64,000 nt of DNA from Thalassospira lucentensis (GCF_011806425.1 NZ_JAATOV010000006.1:186001-250000), one strand, 5' to 3'; shown: positions 9,215 through 17,142, numbered from the stretch's first letter. Numbers and translations: made by a program. The notes: generated by a model not told the origin, from the letters alone.

Positions 9215-9241
9215 TTTTGTGTATCTGTATGGTTTGGCGGA

Positions 9242-10591
9242 TTAGCCAGCGCCACCGGCGTTAATCGGGATGCAAGCAACCTTTTCACGACGAAGGGCGG
9301 CGCAGGCGGCCCGGGCATCGTTTTCACCCTCAAAGCCAAGCAGGCGGGCGCGGTAAAGAACACCGGTTTCGCTTGCTTGCTGCTCAACAGCAGCACGGGT
9401 GAGCCGAAGTACCTCTGGCGCTGTTCGCGCGGCGGCAAGGACGGCTTCTTGTGCGCGGCGTTGATCGCTAAAGGCGCCAACCTGAATGGCCCAGCCAGAA
9501 CTTGCTTCTGGCTTAATGCGCGACACGACGGTTTCGGTGTCGATGCGGCCTGGCTGTTCTGCTTCGCGTCTGGTTTCGCGCTTGGCCATCAAAAGCTGTG
9601 CATCCGCAGGCAAGATTTTGTCTTCCGGGCTGAAACGCGGGCGTGGCGGCGCCATTTCGCCATCCTCTTTGAGTTTCAAGTATGCGCGGTCCAACAGTTT
9701 CTTCATCTGGTCGTCGCGGGTGCGGGCGGTGCGACCGCCAAACACGGCCGCGATCAGTCGTTTGCCGTTACGGTTGACCGAGGCGACAAGGTTAAAGCCC
9801 GATGCATTGATATAGCCGGTCTTAATCCCGTCCGTTCCGTAATAGGACGCCAGAAGATTGTTATGGTTGCCATAGGTCCGGTTGCCATAGCGGAATTTCT
9901 GGGTGGAGAAATAGTGATAGTATTTGGCATGGTTTTTACGCAGCGCCACAGCCAGCGTGATCATGTCGCGTGCCGTGGTCATCTGGCCACGGTTGGGAAG
10001 ACCAGATGCATTGCGGAAAGTGGTGCGTTTCATGCCAATGCGCCGCGCCTCGGCGGTCATCATCTGGGCAAACTTCACTTCCGAACCGCCAAGATGCTCG
10101 GCCACGACAACAGCAATGTCGTTCGCTGATTTGGTGACCAAGGCCAGGATCGCATCTTTTACGGTAATGCTTGAACCTGGGGACAGGCCCAGCTTCGACG
10201 GCGCCTGCCCCCAGGCGCGCTTCGATACTTTCATCCGGGTCGAAAGTGATACTTTGCCATTATCAAGCGCATCAAAGAGCATATAAAGCGTCATGATCTT
10301 CGTCAGCGATGCCGGATACACTTTGTGGTCGGCGCGATATTGATGAAGAACCTCGCCTGTATCGCCATCAATGACCATCGCTGTATACGTTCGCGCGACT
10401 GCATTTGTCGGGGTGACGATGCCTGCGAGCGCCAGTACCGTGAGGCACATAAACGCCACAACAAAGCCCCGCAGTCGGAAACGGCTGCGTGATCGAATTG
10501 ATTTGGCCAGTGCGGTAGTCCCCGAAAGGGTCATAAAATGCATTATATTGGACTCGGCTTTTGATCGTCCCCAAGAACTAAATACGATCAT
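9242..10591 (-). CDS. D-alanyl-D-alanine carboxypeptidase with C-terminal SPOR domain
   Basis: This is a 449-residue S11-family penicillin-binding protein. The acyl-enzyme motif SLTK (about Ser95-Lys98), SAN (about 155-157) and KTG (about 257-259) are all present, so it should trim the terminal D-Ala of peptidoglycan stem peptides. A membrane or signal segment lies at about residues 42-60 (FVVAFMCLTVLALAGIV). The C-terminal 80 residues (GWAIQVGAFSDQRRAQEAV onward) form a SPOR domain, which binds denuded septal glycan and targets proteins to the division site. Starts at 10591, 10543 and 10534 are all in frame; 10591 is the longest. The usual DacA C-terminal amphipathic anchor is replaced by SPOR, a fusion seen in alphaproteobacteria. 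Confidence 0.92.
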   Translation of the reverse strand: MIVFSSWGRSKAESNIMHFMTLSGTTALAKSIRSRSRFRLRGFVVAFMCLTVLALAGIVTPTNAVARTYTAMVIDGDTGEVLHQYRADHKVYPASLTKIMTLYMLFDALDNGKVSLSTRMKVSKRAWGQAPSKLGLSPGSSITVKDAILALVTKSANDIAVVVAEHLGGSEVKFAQMMTAEARRIGMKRTTFRNASGLPNRGQMTTARDMITLAVALRKNHAKYYHYFSTQKFRYGNRTYGNHNNLLASYYGTDGIKTGYINASGFNLVASVNRNGKRLIAAVFGGRTARTRDDQMKKLLDRAYLKLKEDGEMAPPRPRFSPEDKILPADAQLLMAKRETRREAEQPGRIDTETVVSRIKPEASSGWAIQVGAFSDQRRAQEAVLAAARTAPEVLRLTRAAVEQQASETGVLYRARLLGFEGENDARAACAALRREKVACIPINAGGAG

Positions 10592-10725
10592 TGTCGCATC
10601 ACAGGCTTAAACAAACCTTTAACAAATGTCAGAGTACATGACATTTTATATGTGGCCTTGAGTTGGCCATATTTCTACATCAGTCTTAGGTTATATCCGT
10701 GTAACGGAAAAAAATCGAGGATTGA

Positions 10726-11475
10726 ATGCGCAAAATAATTTCCCCATTTGTCAATAAGATAGCAACCGCACCCGCCGTTTTCCGCCGTGTTGCCGGTGTG
10801 ACCTTGGCCACATCTTTGCTTGCGGGCTGTGCCTTTACGCAGACAAGCGATATCTCAAACCCCCTTACACGTAAGGCATCTTGGTTCTCATATCTTAATG
10901 CAGATGACATGCGTATTGCCTGTTCTGCCGGAGAGGCCGAAGGTCAGATTCGTATGATATACAATGCGAATTATTACAAAGAAGTGCGTAGTTATGAAGT
11001 TCGGCCAATCGCCGGGTTTGATCAATTTGACATGGTGTCGCGCGTATTTGGTCCGGCTGAAGTTAGTCAGATCAATGTTGATATAAATGCGCCACTGGGT
11101 GCTTTTGGTGGTCAGGAAGCTACTGACATTTTGACCCGTGCGTCTTACTTGCGTCTCACTGACGCGCTTCAGGCAGATGGCTTTGGGTATCAGGATCGCG
11201 ATGGTTTGCGTCTTCATTCCGATGATTACTACTGGGTCGCGATTGGCTGTTCATCAAAGAACATCACGCTGGCGGCTTGGACATCGGCGAAAGACGATCT
11301 AAGCGCGTTGGGTTTCCCAGCTGTTCTTCAGTCTCTTTCGAGTATCGAACGCTATTTGCCGGAACCGCCAGAAGCAGGGGCACCGGCAAACCCGTATCCT
11401 GTTTCGAGCAGCAAGGAACGGAATTCCGACTCCCGACATTTCTATCGCACAGTGCGCGGCAATACGTTGCGTTAA
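10726..11475 (+). CDS. Putative lipoprotein, function unknown
   Basis: This 249-residue product starts with a basic segment, a hydrophobic stretch (RRVAGVTLATSLLAGC) and a clear lipobox LLAGC at about residues 31-35, so it should be a lipid-anchored envelope protein. The mature part has no motif I recognise. It contains Asp/Tyr-rich strands and ends in a low-complexity Pro/Ser/Arg tail. ATG at 10726 follows CGAGG. It is transcribed divergently from the carboxypeptidase gene (134 bp apart) and is monocistronic, with a terminator at 11541-11571. Confidence 0.7.
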   Translation: MRKIISPFVNKIATAPAVFRRVAGVTLATSLLAGCAFTQTSDISNPLTRKASWFSYLNADDMRIACSAGEAEGQIRMIYNANYYKEVRSYEVRPIAGFDQFDMVSRVFGPAEVSQINVDINAPLGAFGGQEATDILTRASYLRLTDALQADGFGYQDRDGLRLHSDDYYWVAIGCSSKNITLAAWTSAKDDLSALGFPAVLQSLSSIERYLPEPPEAGAPANPYPVSSSKERNSDSRHFYRTVRGNTLR

Positions 11476-11540
11476 GCACCGTTTGCGGCCTTTGTTATCG
11501 AATTTCTGGATAAATCAGGTCGGCAAACAAAGATTTTTTG

Positions 11541-11571
11541 AAAGGGCGTGCCAAGTGATGGTGCGCCCTTT
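11541..11571 (+). terminator. Intrinsic terminator after lipoprotein gene
   Basis: AAAGGGCG / CGCCCTTT arms, extendable through TGCCA / TGGTG with mismatches, are followed by TT and GC. It sits 66 bp after the lipoprotein stop codon. Confidence 0.75.
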
Positions 11572-11744
11572 TTGCGTGTCTATGGTTCAAACAAAGATCG
11601 CTAAGGTTTTGTAATCGGTAGCGTTTTAGAAAGCCATTTGGAGATGCGGTTTCCGAATTATTCCGCGATGTACAGTTTTCAAACTGCGGCTGTGAAAACT
11701 ATCACTAAAGTGTTCTTGACGTTGGAAGGGTATTCCATCTAGGG

Positions 11745-11765
11745 TTATGCTGCAATGCAACATAA
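11745..11765. promoter_or_regulatory. PhaR-like palindromic operator upstream of phasin
   Basis: A 21-bp palindrome reads TTATG-n-TGCA-n-TGCA-n-CATAA, with every arm base matched. Inside it lies CTGC-AAT-GCAA, one base from the CTGC-N3/4-GCAG site described for the PHB-responsive repressor PhaR in Rhodobacter and Paracoccus. It lies about 24 bp downstream of a TTGACG element and 40 bp before the phasin ATG, where a bound repressor would block the promoter. The regulator assignment is inferred. Confidence 0.6.
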
Positions 11766-11804
11766 TATTGGGCAGCGAAGCCCGATAAGCAGGAGGTTGG
11801 TGCA

Positions 11805-13103
11805 ATGGCTGTTTCCAAACCGAAGGCTTCTGGGAAAAAACGGAATCCCTCTAACGCTGCGCGTAAATCTGTACAGGCTCCGGGTAATCCGCCGCCTAAG
11901 GCATCTGAGCCCGCCGCAGCAAAGCGCACGGTAATGACATCTTCCGAAATTGAAGCGGCTGCCAAGAGCCGAGATGCCGCCAAGTCAGCAAATGCCACTG
12001 GCGAAAAAGCTGCTGCGCCGCCGTCCAAGGATGCGCCGCAAGCTGAGCCAGCAAAATCTGCTGGAAGCGGGGCGGTGGCATCGTCGTCATCTGTGGCTGC
12101 GACTGAGAAGTCGACGCCAGCCGAGTCTAAGTCATCCTCATCCACGAAGGTGGTTTCGGAGGCAAAGGAACCCGGCAAAGCAGAACCTGCCAAAAAGGCA
12201 GTGGAACCCGCAGCGCCAAAGTCAGCGGCTTTAGCCGCGTCGGAAAAACCGGGCCCAGTCCAAAGTGTCGCCGCGAAGGAAGCTGCGACGCCAAAGGCCG
12301 TTGACCCGAAAACGACCCCGAAAGCAGAAAAGGTTAGTAGTGTGACAGAGAAAGTTAAATCTGCGGCCTCGGCTAAGCCAGCCGCCGCCAAGAAGACCGC
12401 CGTCAAAAAAACGACGCCCTCTCCAAAATCGGCAGCAGCCAAAGCAAAGGTGAAGCCTGCATCCGCGCCGAAAGCAGCACCAAAAGCAGAAGCCAAACCT
12501 GCGGGATCGCCTGCGCCAAAGGTCTCATCATCGCCTGCACCAGCGGCGAATATTCCGTCAAATGACGTGTTCGGGATGGGGGCCATGTTTATGGACCCCA
12601 GCAAGATGGAGCAGTTCTTTGATCTTTGGAAGACGCCAGAAGTCGACGCGATTTTCACCGCGAGCAACGACGCCATGGAAGAAAGTGTGTCGGTCGCGAA
12701 TGATGCCTTTGCCAAATGGTTTGAAACCATGACCGGGCAGGCTGACGTGTTTTCGGGTGCTGGCTCTCGGGTTGTGGCCCAATATGAAGAATTGGTCGAA
12801 ATCCAGCAGAAGAAACTGGAAGACGTTTGGCAGGCCTCATCGGACTTGGTGGAAAAAAGTGGCGGCATGAGTGCAGAGCTTGTGGCGTGGGCACAGCGTG
12901 AGATGGATGCATCACAGGCTGATATCGAAGCGCTTTCAAAAGTTGAAAGCCTTTCTGACATCCAAGAGGTCAATGCCCGCATTCTAAGCCGCTGCGTTGA
13001 AAGCAGTGTCGCCGAAAGCGAGAAAATGCAGAACATGATGTTCGCGGCAATTTCCGATAGCTTTTCTGCGATGACCAAGGCCGCCAATGCCGCGATGAAA
13101 TAG
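11805..13103 (+). CDS. Phasin family protein with long Lys/Ala/Pro-rich N-terminal tail
   Basis: This 432-residue protein has two unlike halves. Residues 1 to about 245 are low-complexity K/A/P/S with histone-H1-like runs (AKPAAAKKTAVKKTTPSPK). Residues 250-432 form a helical phasin domain (MFMDPSKMEQFFDLWKTPEVD... ARILSRCVESSVAES). Phasins coat polyhydroxybutyrate granules and limit their size. Basic AKP tails in PhaM/PhaF-type proteins bind DNA and tether granules to the nucleoid, so the same may hold here; in those proteins the tail is C-terminal. ATG at 11805 follows AGGAGG (11791-11796). A PhaR-like operator precedes the gene and a terminator follows. Confidence 0.85.
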   Translation: MAVSKPKASGKKRNPSNAARKSVQAPGNPPPKASEPAAAKRTVMTSSEIEAAAKSRDAAKSANATGEKAAAPPSKDAPQAEPAKSAGSGAVASSSSVAATEKSTPAESKSSSSTKVVSEAKEPGKAEPAKKAVEPAAPKSAALAASEKPGPVQSVAAKEAATPKAVDPKTTPKAEKVSSVTEKVKSAASAKPAAAKKTAVKKTTPSPKSAAAKAKVKPASAPKAAPKAEAKPAGSPAPKVSSSPAPAANIPSNDVFGMGAMFMDPSKMEQFFDLWKTPEVDAIFTASNDAMEESVSVANDAFAKWFETMTGQADVFSGAGSRVVAQYEELVEIQQKKLEDVWQASSDLVEKSGGMSAELVAWAQREMDASQADIEALSKVESLSDIQEVNARILSRCVESSVAESEKMQNMMFAAISDSFSAMTKAANAAMK

Positions 13104-13125
13104 CATCTGTCTTCGACGTATTGTC

Positions 13126-13166
13126 AAAAAGGGTGGGCGTGGCATTTGGCGATGTCCGCCCTTTTT
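13126..13166 (+). terminator. Intrinsic terminator after phasin gene
   Basis: The AAAAAGGGTGGGC / GTCCGCCCTTTTT arms pair with two G-U wobbles, and the 3' arm ends in a five-base T-run. It starts 23 bp after the stop. Confidence 0.8.
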
Positions 13167-13387
13167 ATTTGTGCGCGGTCTAAATCTTTTGGCCGTTTTG
13201 CGCCGTATTGATCAGGATAAAGCAACGAAGTTTGTTCGCCGATCTTGCAGTGGGGTATTCACGGCTTACATAAATTCTGGATGAACAGTAATTTAGTCGC
13301 CACAATTTGTGCTGCGGCCTTTGAAACAGACTGGCAATGACCTATCATGGAGTTAACGCAGGAAATAAGGGTTCCGGTAATTAAACG

Positions 13388-13714
13388 ATGACTGAACAGG
13401 ATAACGAAGGCACCGATCTGCCCAACACTGGGATCGTTACAAAAACGCGGCCCAAAACGAAAAAACCGGCCATGTACAAGGTGTTATTGCTGAACGACGA
13501 TTACACACCGATGGAATTTGTTGTTCATGTACTGGAACGGTTTTTTGAAAAGGGTCGTGAAGAAGCCACTGCGATCATGCTCCAGGTCCATCAAAAGGGC
13601 GTTGGCGTATGCGGAGTGTTTACCTACGAAATCGCTGAAACCAAGGTAAATCAGGTTATGGATCTGGCGCGTCAAAACCAGCATCCACTGCAGTGCACCT
13701 TAGAGAAGGAGTGA
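13388..13714 (+). CDS. clpS: ClpS, N-end rule adaptor of ClpAP
   Basis: This 108-residue adaptor has a flexible N-terminal tail (about residues 1-25) followed by the ClpS core. The signature [20 protein letters not shown] includes the D-D/T residues that hold the alpha-amino group of N-degrons; [10 protein letters not shown] follows. It delivers substrates with Leu, Phe, Tyr or Trp N-termini to ClpA. clpA starts 3 bp after its stop. The aat gene, which creates such N-degrons, lies about 11 kb away in this same window (24119-24796). Confidence 0.95.
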   Translation: MTEQDNEGTDLPNTGIVTKTRPKTKKPAMYKVLLLNDDYTPMEFVVHVLERFFEKGREEATAIMLQVHQKGVGVCGVFTYEIAETKVNQVMDLARQNQHPLQCTLEKE

Positions 13715-13717
13715 CGT

Positions 13718-16036
13718 ATGTTATCGCGCAATCTTGAGGAAAGCCTGCATAGAGCGCTCGCTTATGCGTCAGAGCGCCGACACGAGTATGCTACGCTTGA
13801 ACATCTTCTTCTTTCACTGACCGAGGATCAGGACGCGCTTGCCGTTCTGAAAGCCTGCCGGGTGGATGTTGATCGCCTGCGTTCAGATTTGCTGGAATTC
13901 GCGGATAGCGAGCTTTCCGGTTTGATCAGTGCGCGTCTTATTGATCCCAAACCCACAGCCGGTTTCCAGCGCGTTATTCAGCGTGCTGCCATTCACGTTC
14001 AATCATCTGGTCGCGAAGAAGTCACGGGCGCAAATGTCCTTGTCGCCCTGTTTTCCGAGCGCGAGTCGCATGCGGTCTATTACCTGCAGCTTCAGGACAT
14101 GACGCGTCTTGATGCGGTCAATTACATTTCCCATGGCATCGCCAAGGCGTCCGAGCTTAATGAGCGGCGCATTCCGCGCGGTGCTGATGAAGAAGCCGTT
14201 TCTGGTATGGCGCCCGAAAGTGATGAGCCGGTTGCGGCAGAAGGTGAAGCGCTTAAGGCCTATTGCGTGAACCTGAATGTCAAAGCCCAAGGCGGGAAGA
14301 TTGATCCGCTGATTGGTCGCCATAGCGAGATTGAACGCACCATTCAGGTTTTGTGCCGTCGCACGAAAAATAACCCGCTTTATGTCGGGGATCCTGGTGT
14401 TGGTAAAACGGCCATCGCCGAAGGTCTGGCGCGCCGGATCAATGACGGTGACGTTCCTGAAGTTCTGGCCGATGCGACGATTTTCTCTCTTGATATGGGC
14501 GCACTTCTGGCAGGTACCCGCTATCGCGGTGACTTTGAGGAACGCCTGAAAGCGGTCGTCAAAGAGCTTGAAGATTACGATGGGGCTGTTCTGTTTATTG
14601 ACGAAATCCATACCGTAATCGGGGCTGGTGCGACGTCCGGCGGGGCAATGGATGCGTCCAATTTGCTTAAACCGGCATTGGCCAGCGGTTCGCTGCGCTG
14701 CATTGGTTCCACCACCTATAAGGAATTTCGAGGTCACTTTGAAAAGGACCGGGCACTTGTGCGTCGGTTCCAGAAAATTGACGTCGAAGAGCCATCCCCA
14801 GAAGATACGATCAAAATCCTTAAGGGCCTCAAGCCCTATTACGAGGAGCATCACAAGGTCAAATACACCAACGAGGCGATTCGCTCGGCCGTTGAATTGG
14901 CCACGCGCTATATCAGTGACCGTAAGCGGCCAGATAGTGCGATTGATGTGATTGACGAGGTCGGGGCATCGCGGATGCTGGTCGCGCCAAGTAAGCGTAA
15001 AAAGACCGTAAGCAAGCGTGACGTCGAAGAAATCGTCGCCAAGATTGCCCGCATCCCGCCAAAATCGGTTTCCACCGATGACCGTAAGGCACTTGCCAAT
15101 CTTGAGCGCGACCTGAAAACCGTGGTGTTTGGCCAGGATCGAGCAATCGAATCAGTTGCCAGTGCCATCAAGTTGGCGCGTGCCGGGTTGCGCGAACCGG
15201 AAAAACCGATTGGGAGTTATCTGTTCTCAGGCCCGACCGGTGTTGGCAAGACCGAGGTTACCAAGCAGCTTGCGAATGTCATGGGGATTGAGTTTATCCG
15301 CTTTGACATGTCGGAATATATGGAGCGTCATAGCGTTTCACGTCTGATTGGTGCACCACCGGGCTATGTTGGCTTTGATCAGGGTGGTTTGTTGACCGAT
15401 TCTGTTGATCAGCACCCGCATGCGGTTGTGTTGCTTGATGAAATTGAAAAAGCCCACCCAGATTTGTTCAACATCCTGTTGCAGGTCATGGATCACGGCA
15501 AGCTGACCGACAATAACGGCAAAACGGTCGATTTCCGTAATGTCGTGTTGGTGATGACCACCAATGCCGGTGCATCGGATATGGCCAAGCCGCCGATTGG
15601 CTTTAAGCGCGATGTGCGTACTGGCGAGGATGAAGAGGCGATCAAACGCACCTTTAGTCCGGAATTTAGAAACCGTCTTGATGCGGTTATTCCATTCGCC
15701 AACCTTAAAGCTGACGTCGTTAAGATGGTTGTCGACAAATTCATTCTTCAGCTCGAAGTGCAGCTTGAGGATCGAAATGTTTCCATCGAACTGACGGAAG
15801 CCGCGCGGACATGGCTTGCGGATCGTGGCTATGATGTTGCCTTTGGGGCGCGTCCACTCGGGCGGGTTATCCAGGAGCACGTCAAAAAGCCGCTGGCCGA
15901 GGAGCTTTTGTTTGGCAAGCTGTCGAAAGGCGGTGCTGTCTTGGTTGATATCGAAGATGACGCCGTTGTCTTTAAGTATCCTGACCATACCGAGGGCGGC
16001 AAGCTTGAGGAAAAAGACCCAGAATTTGCGGGTTGA
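13718..16036 (+). CDS. clpA: ClpA, ATP-dependent unfoldase of the ClpAP protease
   Basis: This 772-residue HSP100 protein has an N-terminal double-repeat domain that docks ClpS (about 1-145). Two AAA+ modules follow: D1 with Walker A GDPGVGKT (about 225) and D2 with GPTGVGKTE (about 505). Walker B motifs are VLFIDEIH and [13 protein letters not shown], and the pore loop [12 protein letters not shown] type ([12 protein letters not shown]) is present. It unfolds substrates and threads them into ClpP. Length fits ClpA rather than ClpB, since there is no long coiled-coil middle domain. Start ATG at 13718 has GAAGGAG just upstream. It is tightly coupled to clpS. Confidence 0.96.
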   Translation: MLSRNLEESLHRALAYASERRHEYATLEHLLLSLTEDQDALAVLKACRVDVDRLRSDLLEFADSELSGLISARLIDPKPTAGFQRVIQRAAIHVQSSGREEVTGANVLVALFSERESHAVYYLQLQDMTRLDAVNYISHGIAKASELNERRIPRGADEEAVSGMAPESDEPVAAEGEALKAYCVNLNVKAQGGKIDPLIGRHSEIERTIQVLCRRTKNNPLYVGDPGVGKTAIAEGLARRINDGDVPEVLADATIFSLDMGALLAGTRYRGDFEERLKAVVKELEDYDGAVLFIDEIHTVIGAGATSGGAMDASNLLKPALASGSLRCIGSTTYKEFRGHFEKDRALVRRFQKIDVEEPSPEDTIKILKGLKPYYEEHHKVKYTNEAIRSAVELATRYISDRKRPDSAIDVIDEVGASRMLVAPSKRKKTVSKRDVEEIVAKIARIPPKSVSTDDRKALANLERDLKTVVFGQDRAIESVASAIKLARAGLREPEKPIGSYLFSGPTGVGKTEVTKQLANVMGIEFIRFDMSEYMERHSVSRLIGAPPGYVGFDQGGLLTDSVDQHPHAVVLLDEIEKAHPDLFNILLQVMDHGKLTDNNGKTVDFRNVVLVMTTNAGASDMAKPPIGFKRDVRTGEDEEAIKRTFSPEFRNRLDAVIPFANLKADVVKMVVDKFILQLEVQLEDRNVSIELTEAARTWLADRGYDVAFGARPLGRVIQEHVKKPLAEELLFGKLSKGGAVLVDIEDDAVVFKYPDHTEGGKLEEKDPEFAG

Positions 16037-16086
16037 TCGACGCTTGAAGACTTTTTGTGCTTGTTGTTAATAAATAGCAGGTTACG

Positions 16087-16117
16087 TTGGTGCCCGGGAT
16101 ATAGCCCCGGGCACCAA
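16087..16117 (+). terminator. Terminator after clpSA
   Basis: A perfect 12-bp stem TTGGTGCCCGGG / CCCGGGCACCAA has a 7-nt loop and is followed by TTTATG. It lies 50 bp after clpA. Confidence 0.75.
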
Positions 16118-16139
16118 TTTATGAAGACGCCATTGTAAA

Positions 16140-16676
16140 ATGAATCAATCTACCCAAAGACGATACCGCGAAGAGGTGGAAGAGTTTCTGTCTCGGCTTG
16201 AGCACAGGGCAAGAATACTGGTGGCTTTGGCGGATGAGCTTGAAGTGCAGGCTGATACATCGGATGTCACTGGTTATCGCCCGTTCCGCGAAGAGGTCGA
16301 TAACTTCAAGGCGCTGTCGCTGGTCATCTCAGAGCGTTTCGCCAAGCTTGATAAACATCCCAAAAAAGAAGAGCTGGAAGCGCAGTTTCATAAGCTGCAA
16401 GTTGTGATGCTGCGCATTGTGATCAAAACCAGCATGAAATTCTTCTTTGTGATGAGTGCAAAGACTGTATTGCCATTGGGCGCGCGTGAGATGTTTCAGA
16501 GCGAACTTCGCACGTTGTATGAGGCTGAGCGGATGATTTCTGATCCGAAATATATCAGTCAGCTTGACGAGTCTGCGCGGGACGACTTGGAAATGGCCAA
16601 GGAAATTCTCGAAGAAATCATCGAGCACGCACCAGCTTTGCTTAATTTCGGCGACTCTAAGAAAAAGAAGAAGTAA
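16140..16676 (+). CDS. Helical cytoplasmic protein of unknown function
   Basis: This 178-residue protein has no signal peptide. It is rich in Glu, Lys, Arg and Leu in heptad-like patterns (about residues 8-40, 60-95 and 115-165), which suggests helical bundles or coiled coil. It ends in a poly-Lys tail (DSKKKKK). I recognise no family. The start ATG at 16140 follows the clpA terminator directly and has no clear Shine-Dalgarno site, so a leaderless or short-leader mRNA is possible. The gene is monocistronic: a terminator-like stem lies at 16829. It borders the candidate sigma-54 small-RNA locus, but a functional link is unproven. Confidence 0.7.
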   Translation: MNQSTQRRYREEVEEFLSRLEHRARILVALADELEVQADTSDVTGYRPFREEVDNFKALSLVISERFAKLDKHPKKEELEAQFHKLQVVMLRIVIKTSMKFFFVMSAKTVLPLGAREMFQSELRTLYEAERMISDPKYISQLDESARDDLEMAKEILEEIIEHAPALLNFGDSKKKKK

Positions 16677-16726
16677 CCAGCCCGGCCTTGTCTGAGACAG
16701 GGGCGAATTTTTATTCATGTTGCGTT

Positions 16727-16739
16727 TTGCAAAATGCAA
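16727..16739. promoter_or_regulatory. LuxO-like box 1 (TTGCA-AAA-TGCAA)
   Basis: This is an exact match to the TTGCA-W3-TGCAA site described for LuxO, the sigma-54 enhancer-binding regulator of Vibrio qrr small-RNA genes. It lies about 132-145 bp upstream of the -24 GG of the sigma-54 promoter at 16871, a normal enhancer distance. No luxO homologue lies in this window. Confidence 0.65.
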
Positions 16740-16742
16740 AGA

Positions 16743-16755
16743 TTGCAAATTGCAA
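16743..16755. promoter_or_regulatory. LuxO-like box 2 (TTGCA-AAT-TGCAA)
   Basis: A second exact TTGCA-W3-TGCAA match lies 16 bp downstream of box 1. That puts the two sites about one and a half helical turns apart. Confidence 0.65.
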
Positions 16756-16771
16756 AACGCAAATAATTTTT

Positions 16772-16784
16772 TTGCAAAATGAAA
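16772..16784. promoter_or_regulatory. Imperfect third LuxO-like box
   Basis: TTGCA-AAA-TGAAA differs from the palindrome by one base in the second arm. Another TGCAA half-site follows at 16786-16790. It is weaker than boxes 1 and 2 and may be an auxiliary site. Confidence 0.45.
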
Positions 16785-16828
16785 ATGCAATCGGCGCGTG
16801 CGGCTGAAAGCAAAATTATAAAAGGGCC

Positions 16829-16854
16829 AAAACCCCAGAAATAAGGGGTTTTTT
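16829..16854 (+). terminator. Terminator between upstream gene and sigma-54 promoter
   Basis: The arms AAAACCCC / GGGGTTTT with an 8-nt loop are followed by two further Ts. It would stop read-through from the 16140-16676 gene before the sigma-54 promoter begins 15 bp later, isolating the downstream transcript. Confidence 0.7.
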
Positions 16855-16868
16855 GACCATGTTAAAAG

Positions 16869-16885
16869 TTGGCACGCTTCATGCT
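16869..16885 (+). promoter_or_regulatory. Sigma-54 (RpoN) promoter, -24/-12
   Basis: TTGGCACG-CTTC-ATGCT matches the sigma-54 consensus YTGGCACG-N4-TTGCW except for one base in the -12 element. The invariant GG (16871-16872) and GC (16883-16884) are 10 bp apart, as required. Transcription should start near 16895-16897. Confidence 0.78.
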
Positions 16886-16895
16886 TATAGTGGAG

Positions 16896-17005
16896 TGGAC
16901 AGTTGTTCTTTGCAGGGGCGCGTATCGCGCCTGGAACAACATTATCTTCTGCAGTTTGCTCGTGTCCCAACCAAACTCAGCGGCGGTTTTATCCGCCGCT
17001 TTTTT
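16896..17005 (+). ncRNA. Candidate sigma-54-dependent small RNA (Qrr-like architecture)
   Basis: About 110 nt lie between the predicted sigma-54 start and an intrinsic terminator. A 5' hairpin pairs GTTGTTC (16902-16908) with GAACAAC (16934-16940) and holds an inner stem GGCGCG-TAT-CGCGCC (16917-16931). A pyrimidine-rich single-stranded stretch follows (16941-16979) and would be available for base pairing with targets. The terminator GCGGCGG-TTTTAT-CCGCCGC plus T6 ends the transcript. No ribosome site with a convincing short ORF lies inside; an open frame from 16903 runs through the terminator and looks random. Size, promoter class, enhancer boxes and terminator all fit a Qrr-type Hfq-dependent sRNA. 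Primary sequence similarity to Vibrio Qrr is not evident to me. Confidence 0.65.
16980..17005 (+). terminator. Strong intrinsic terminator of the sRNA candidate
   Basis: A 7-bp GC-only stem GCGGCGG / CCGCCGC with loop TTTTAT is followed by six Ts. No coding gene precedes it in the 300 bp upstream, so it must end a non-coding transcript. Confidence 0.88.
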
Positions 17006-17128
17006 CTTGCCTGAATTCTAAATTCGGCTCCCCAAAATCCCCCAAAAAATACGAGATTATCCGGTTCTTCTGCGTGCGCGTAACGATATACGCGAAGTGC
17101 GGGATACTATCCTTTTGGCGGGGCTGCC

Positions 17129-17142
17129 TGCGAAATTTCGCA
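17129..17142. promoter_or_regulatory. 14-bp perfect palindrome upstream of sensor operon
   Basis: TGCGAAATTTCGCA lies about 97 bp before the ATG of the following gene. An overlapping pair of inverted repeats (GGTAT-AG-ATACC and GTATAG-ATAC-CTATAC, 17170-17186) lies closer to the gene. Both are operator candidates for the sensor/chemoreceptor operon; the regulator is unknown. Confidence 0.4.

Larger units (their letters stand above)
11476..11804 (+). other. 329-bp intergenic region: terminator and phasin promoter
   Basis: No gene is visible here. The region holds the terminator of the preceding lipoprotein gene (11541-11571). It also has a -35-like TTGACG at 11716-11721 about 90 bp before the phasin, the PhaR-like operator (11745-11765) and the AGGAGG ribosome site at 11791-11796. 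Confidence 0.6.
16721..16761. repeat. 12-bp inverted repeat enclosing two LuxO-like boxes
   Basis: TGCGTTTTGCAA (16721-16732) is repeated inverted as TTGCAAAACGCA (16750-16761) with 17 bp between. Two direct 14-bp copies, TTGCAAAATGCAAA (16727-16740) and TTGCAAATTGCAAA (16743-16756), overlap it with a 16-bp period. This clustering suggests cooperative binding of an enhancer-type regulator. Confidence 0.8.

Noticed and set aside
10607-10622. Possible CtrA site (TTAA...TTAA) upstream of the carboxypeptidase
   Set aside because: The spacer is 8 bp, not the 7 bp of the CtrA consensus.
11705-13087. 460-codon minus-strand frame opposite the phasin
   Set aside because: It is the antisense image of the low-complexity Ala/Lys/Pro region; the plus strand has the ribosome site, phasin domain and operator.
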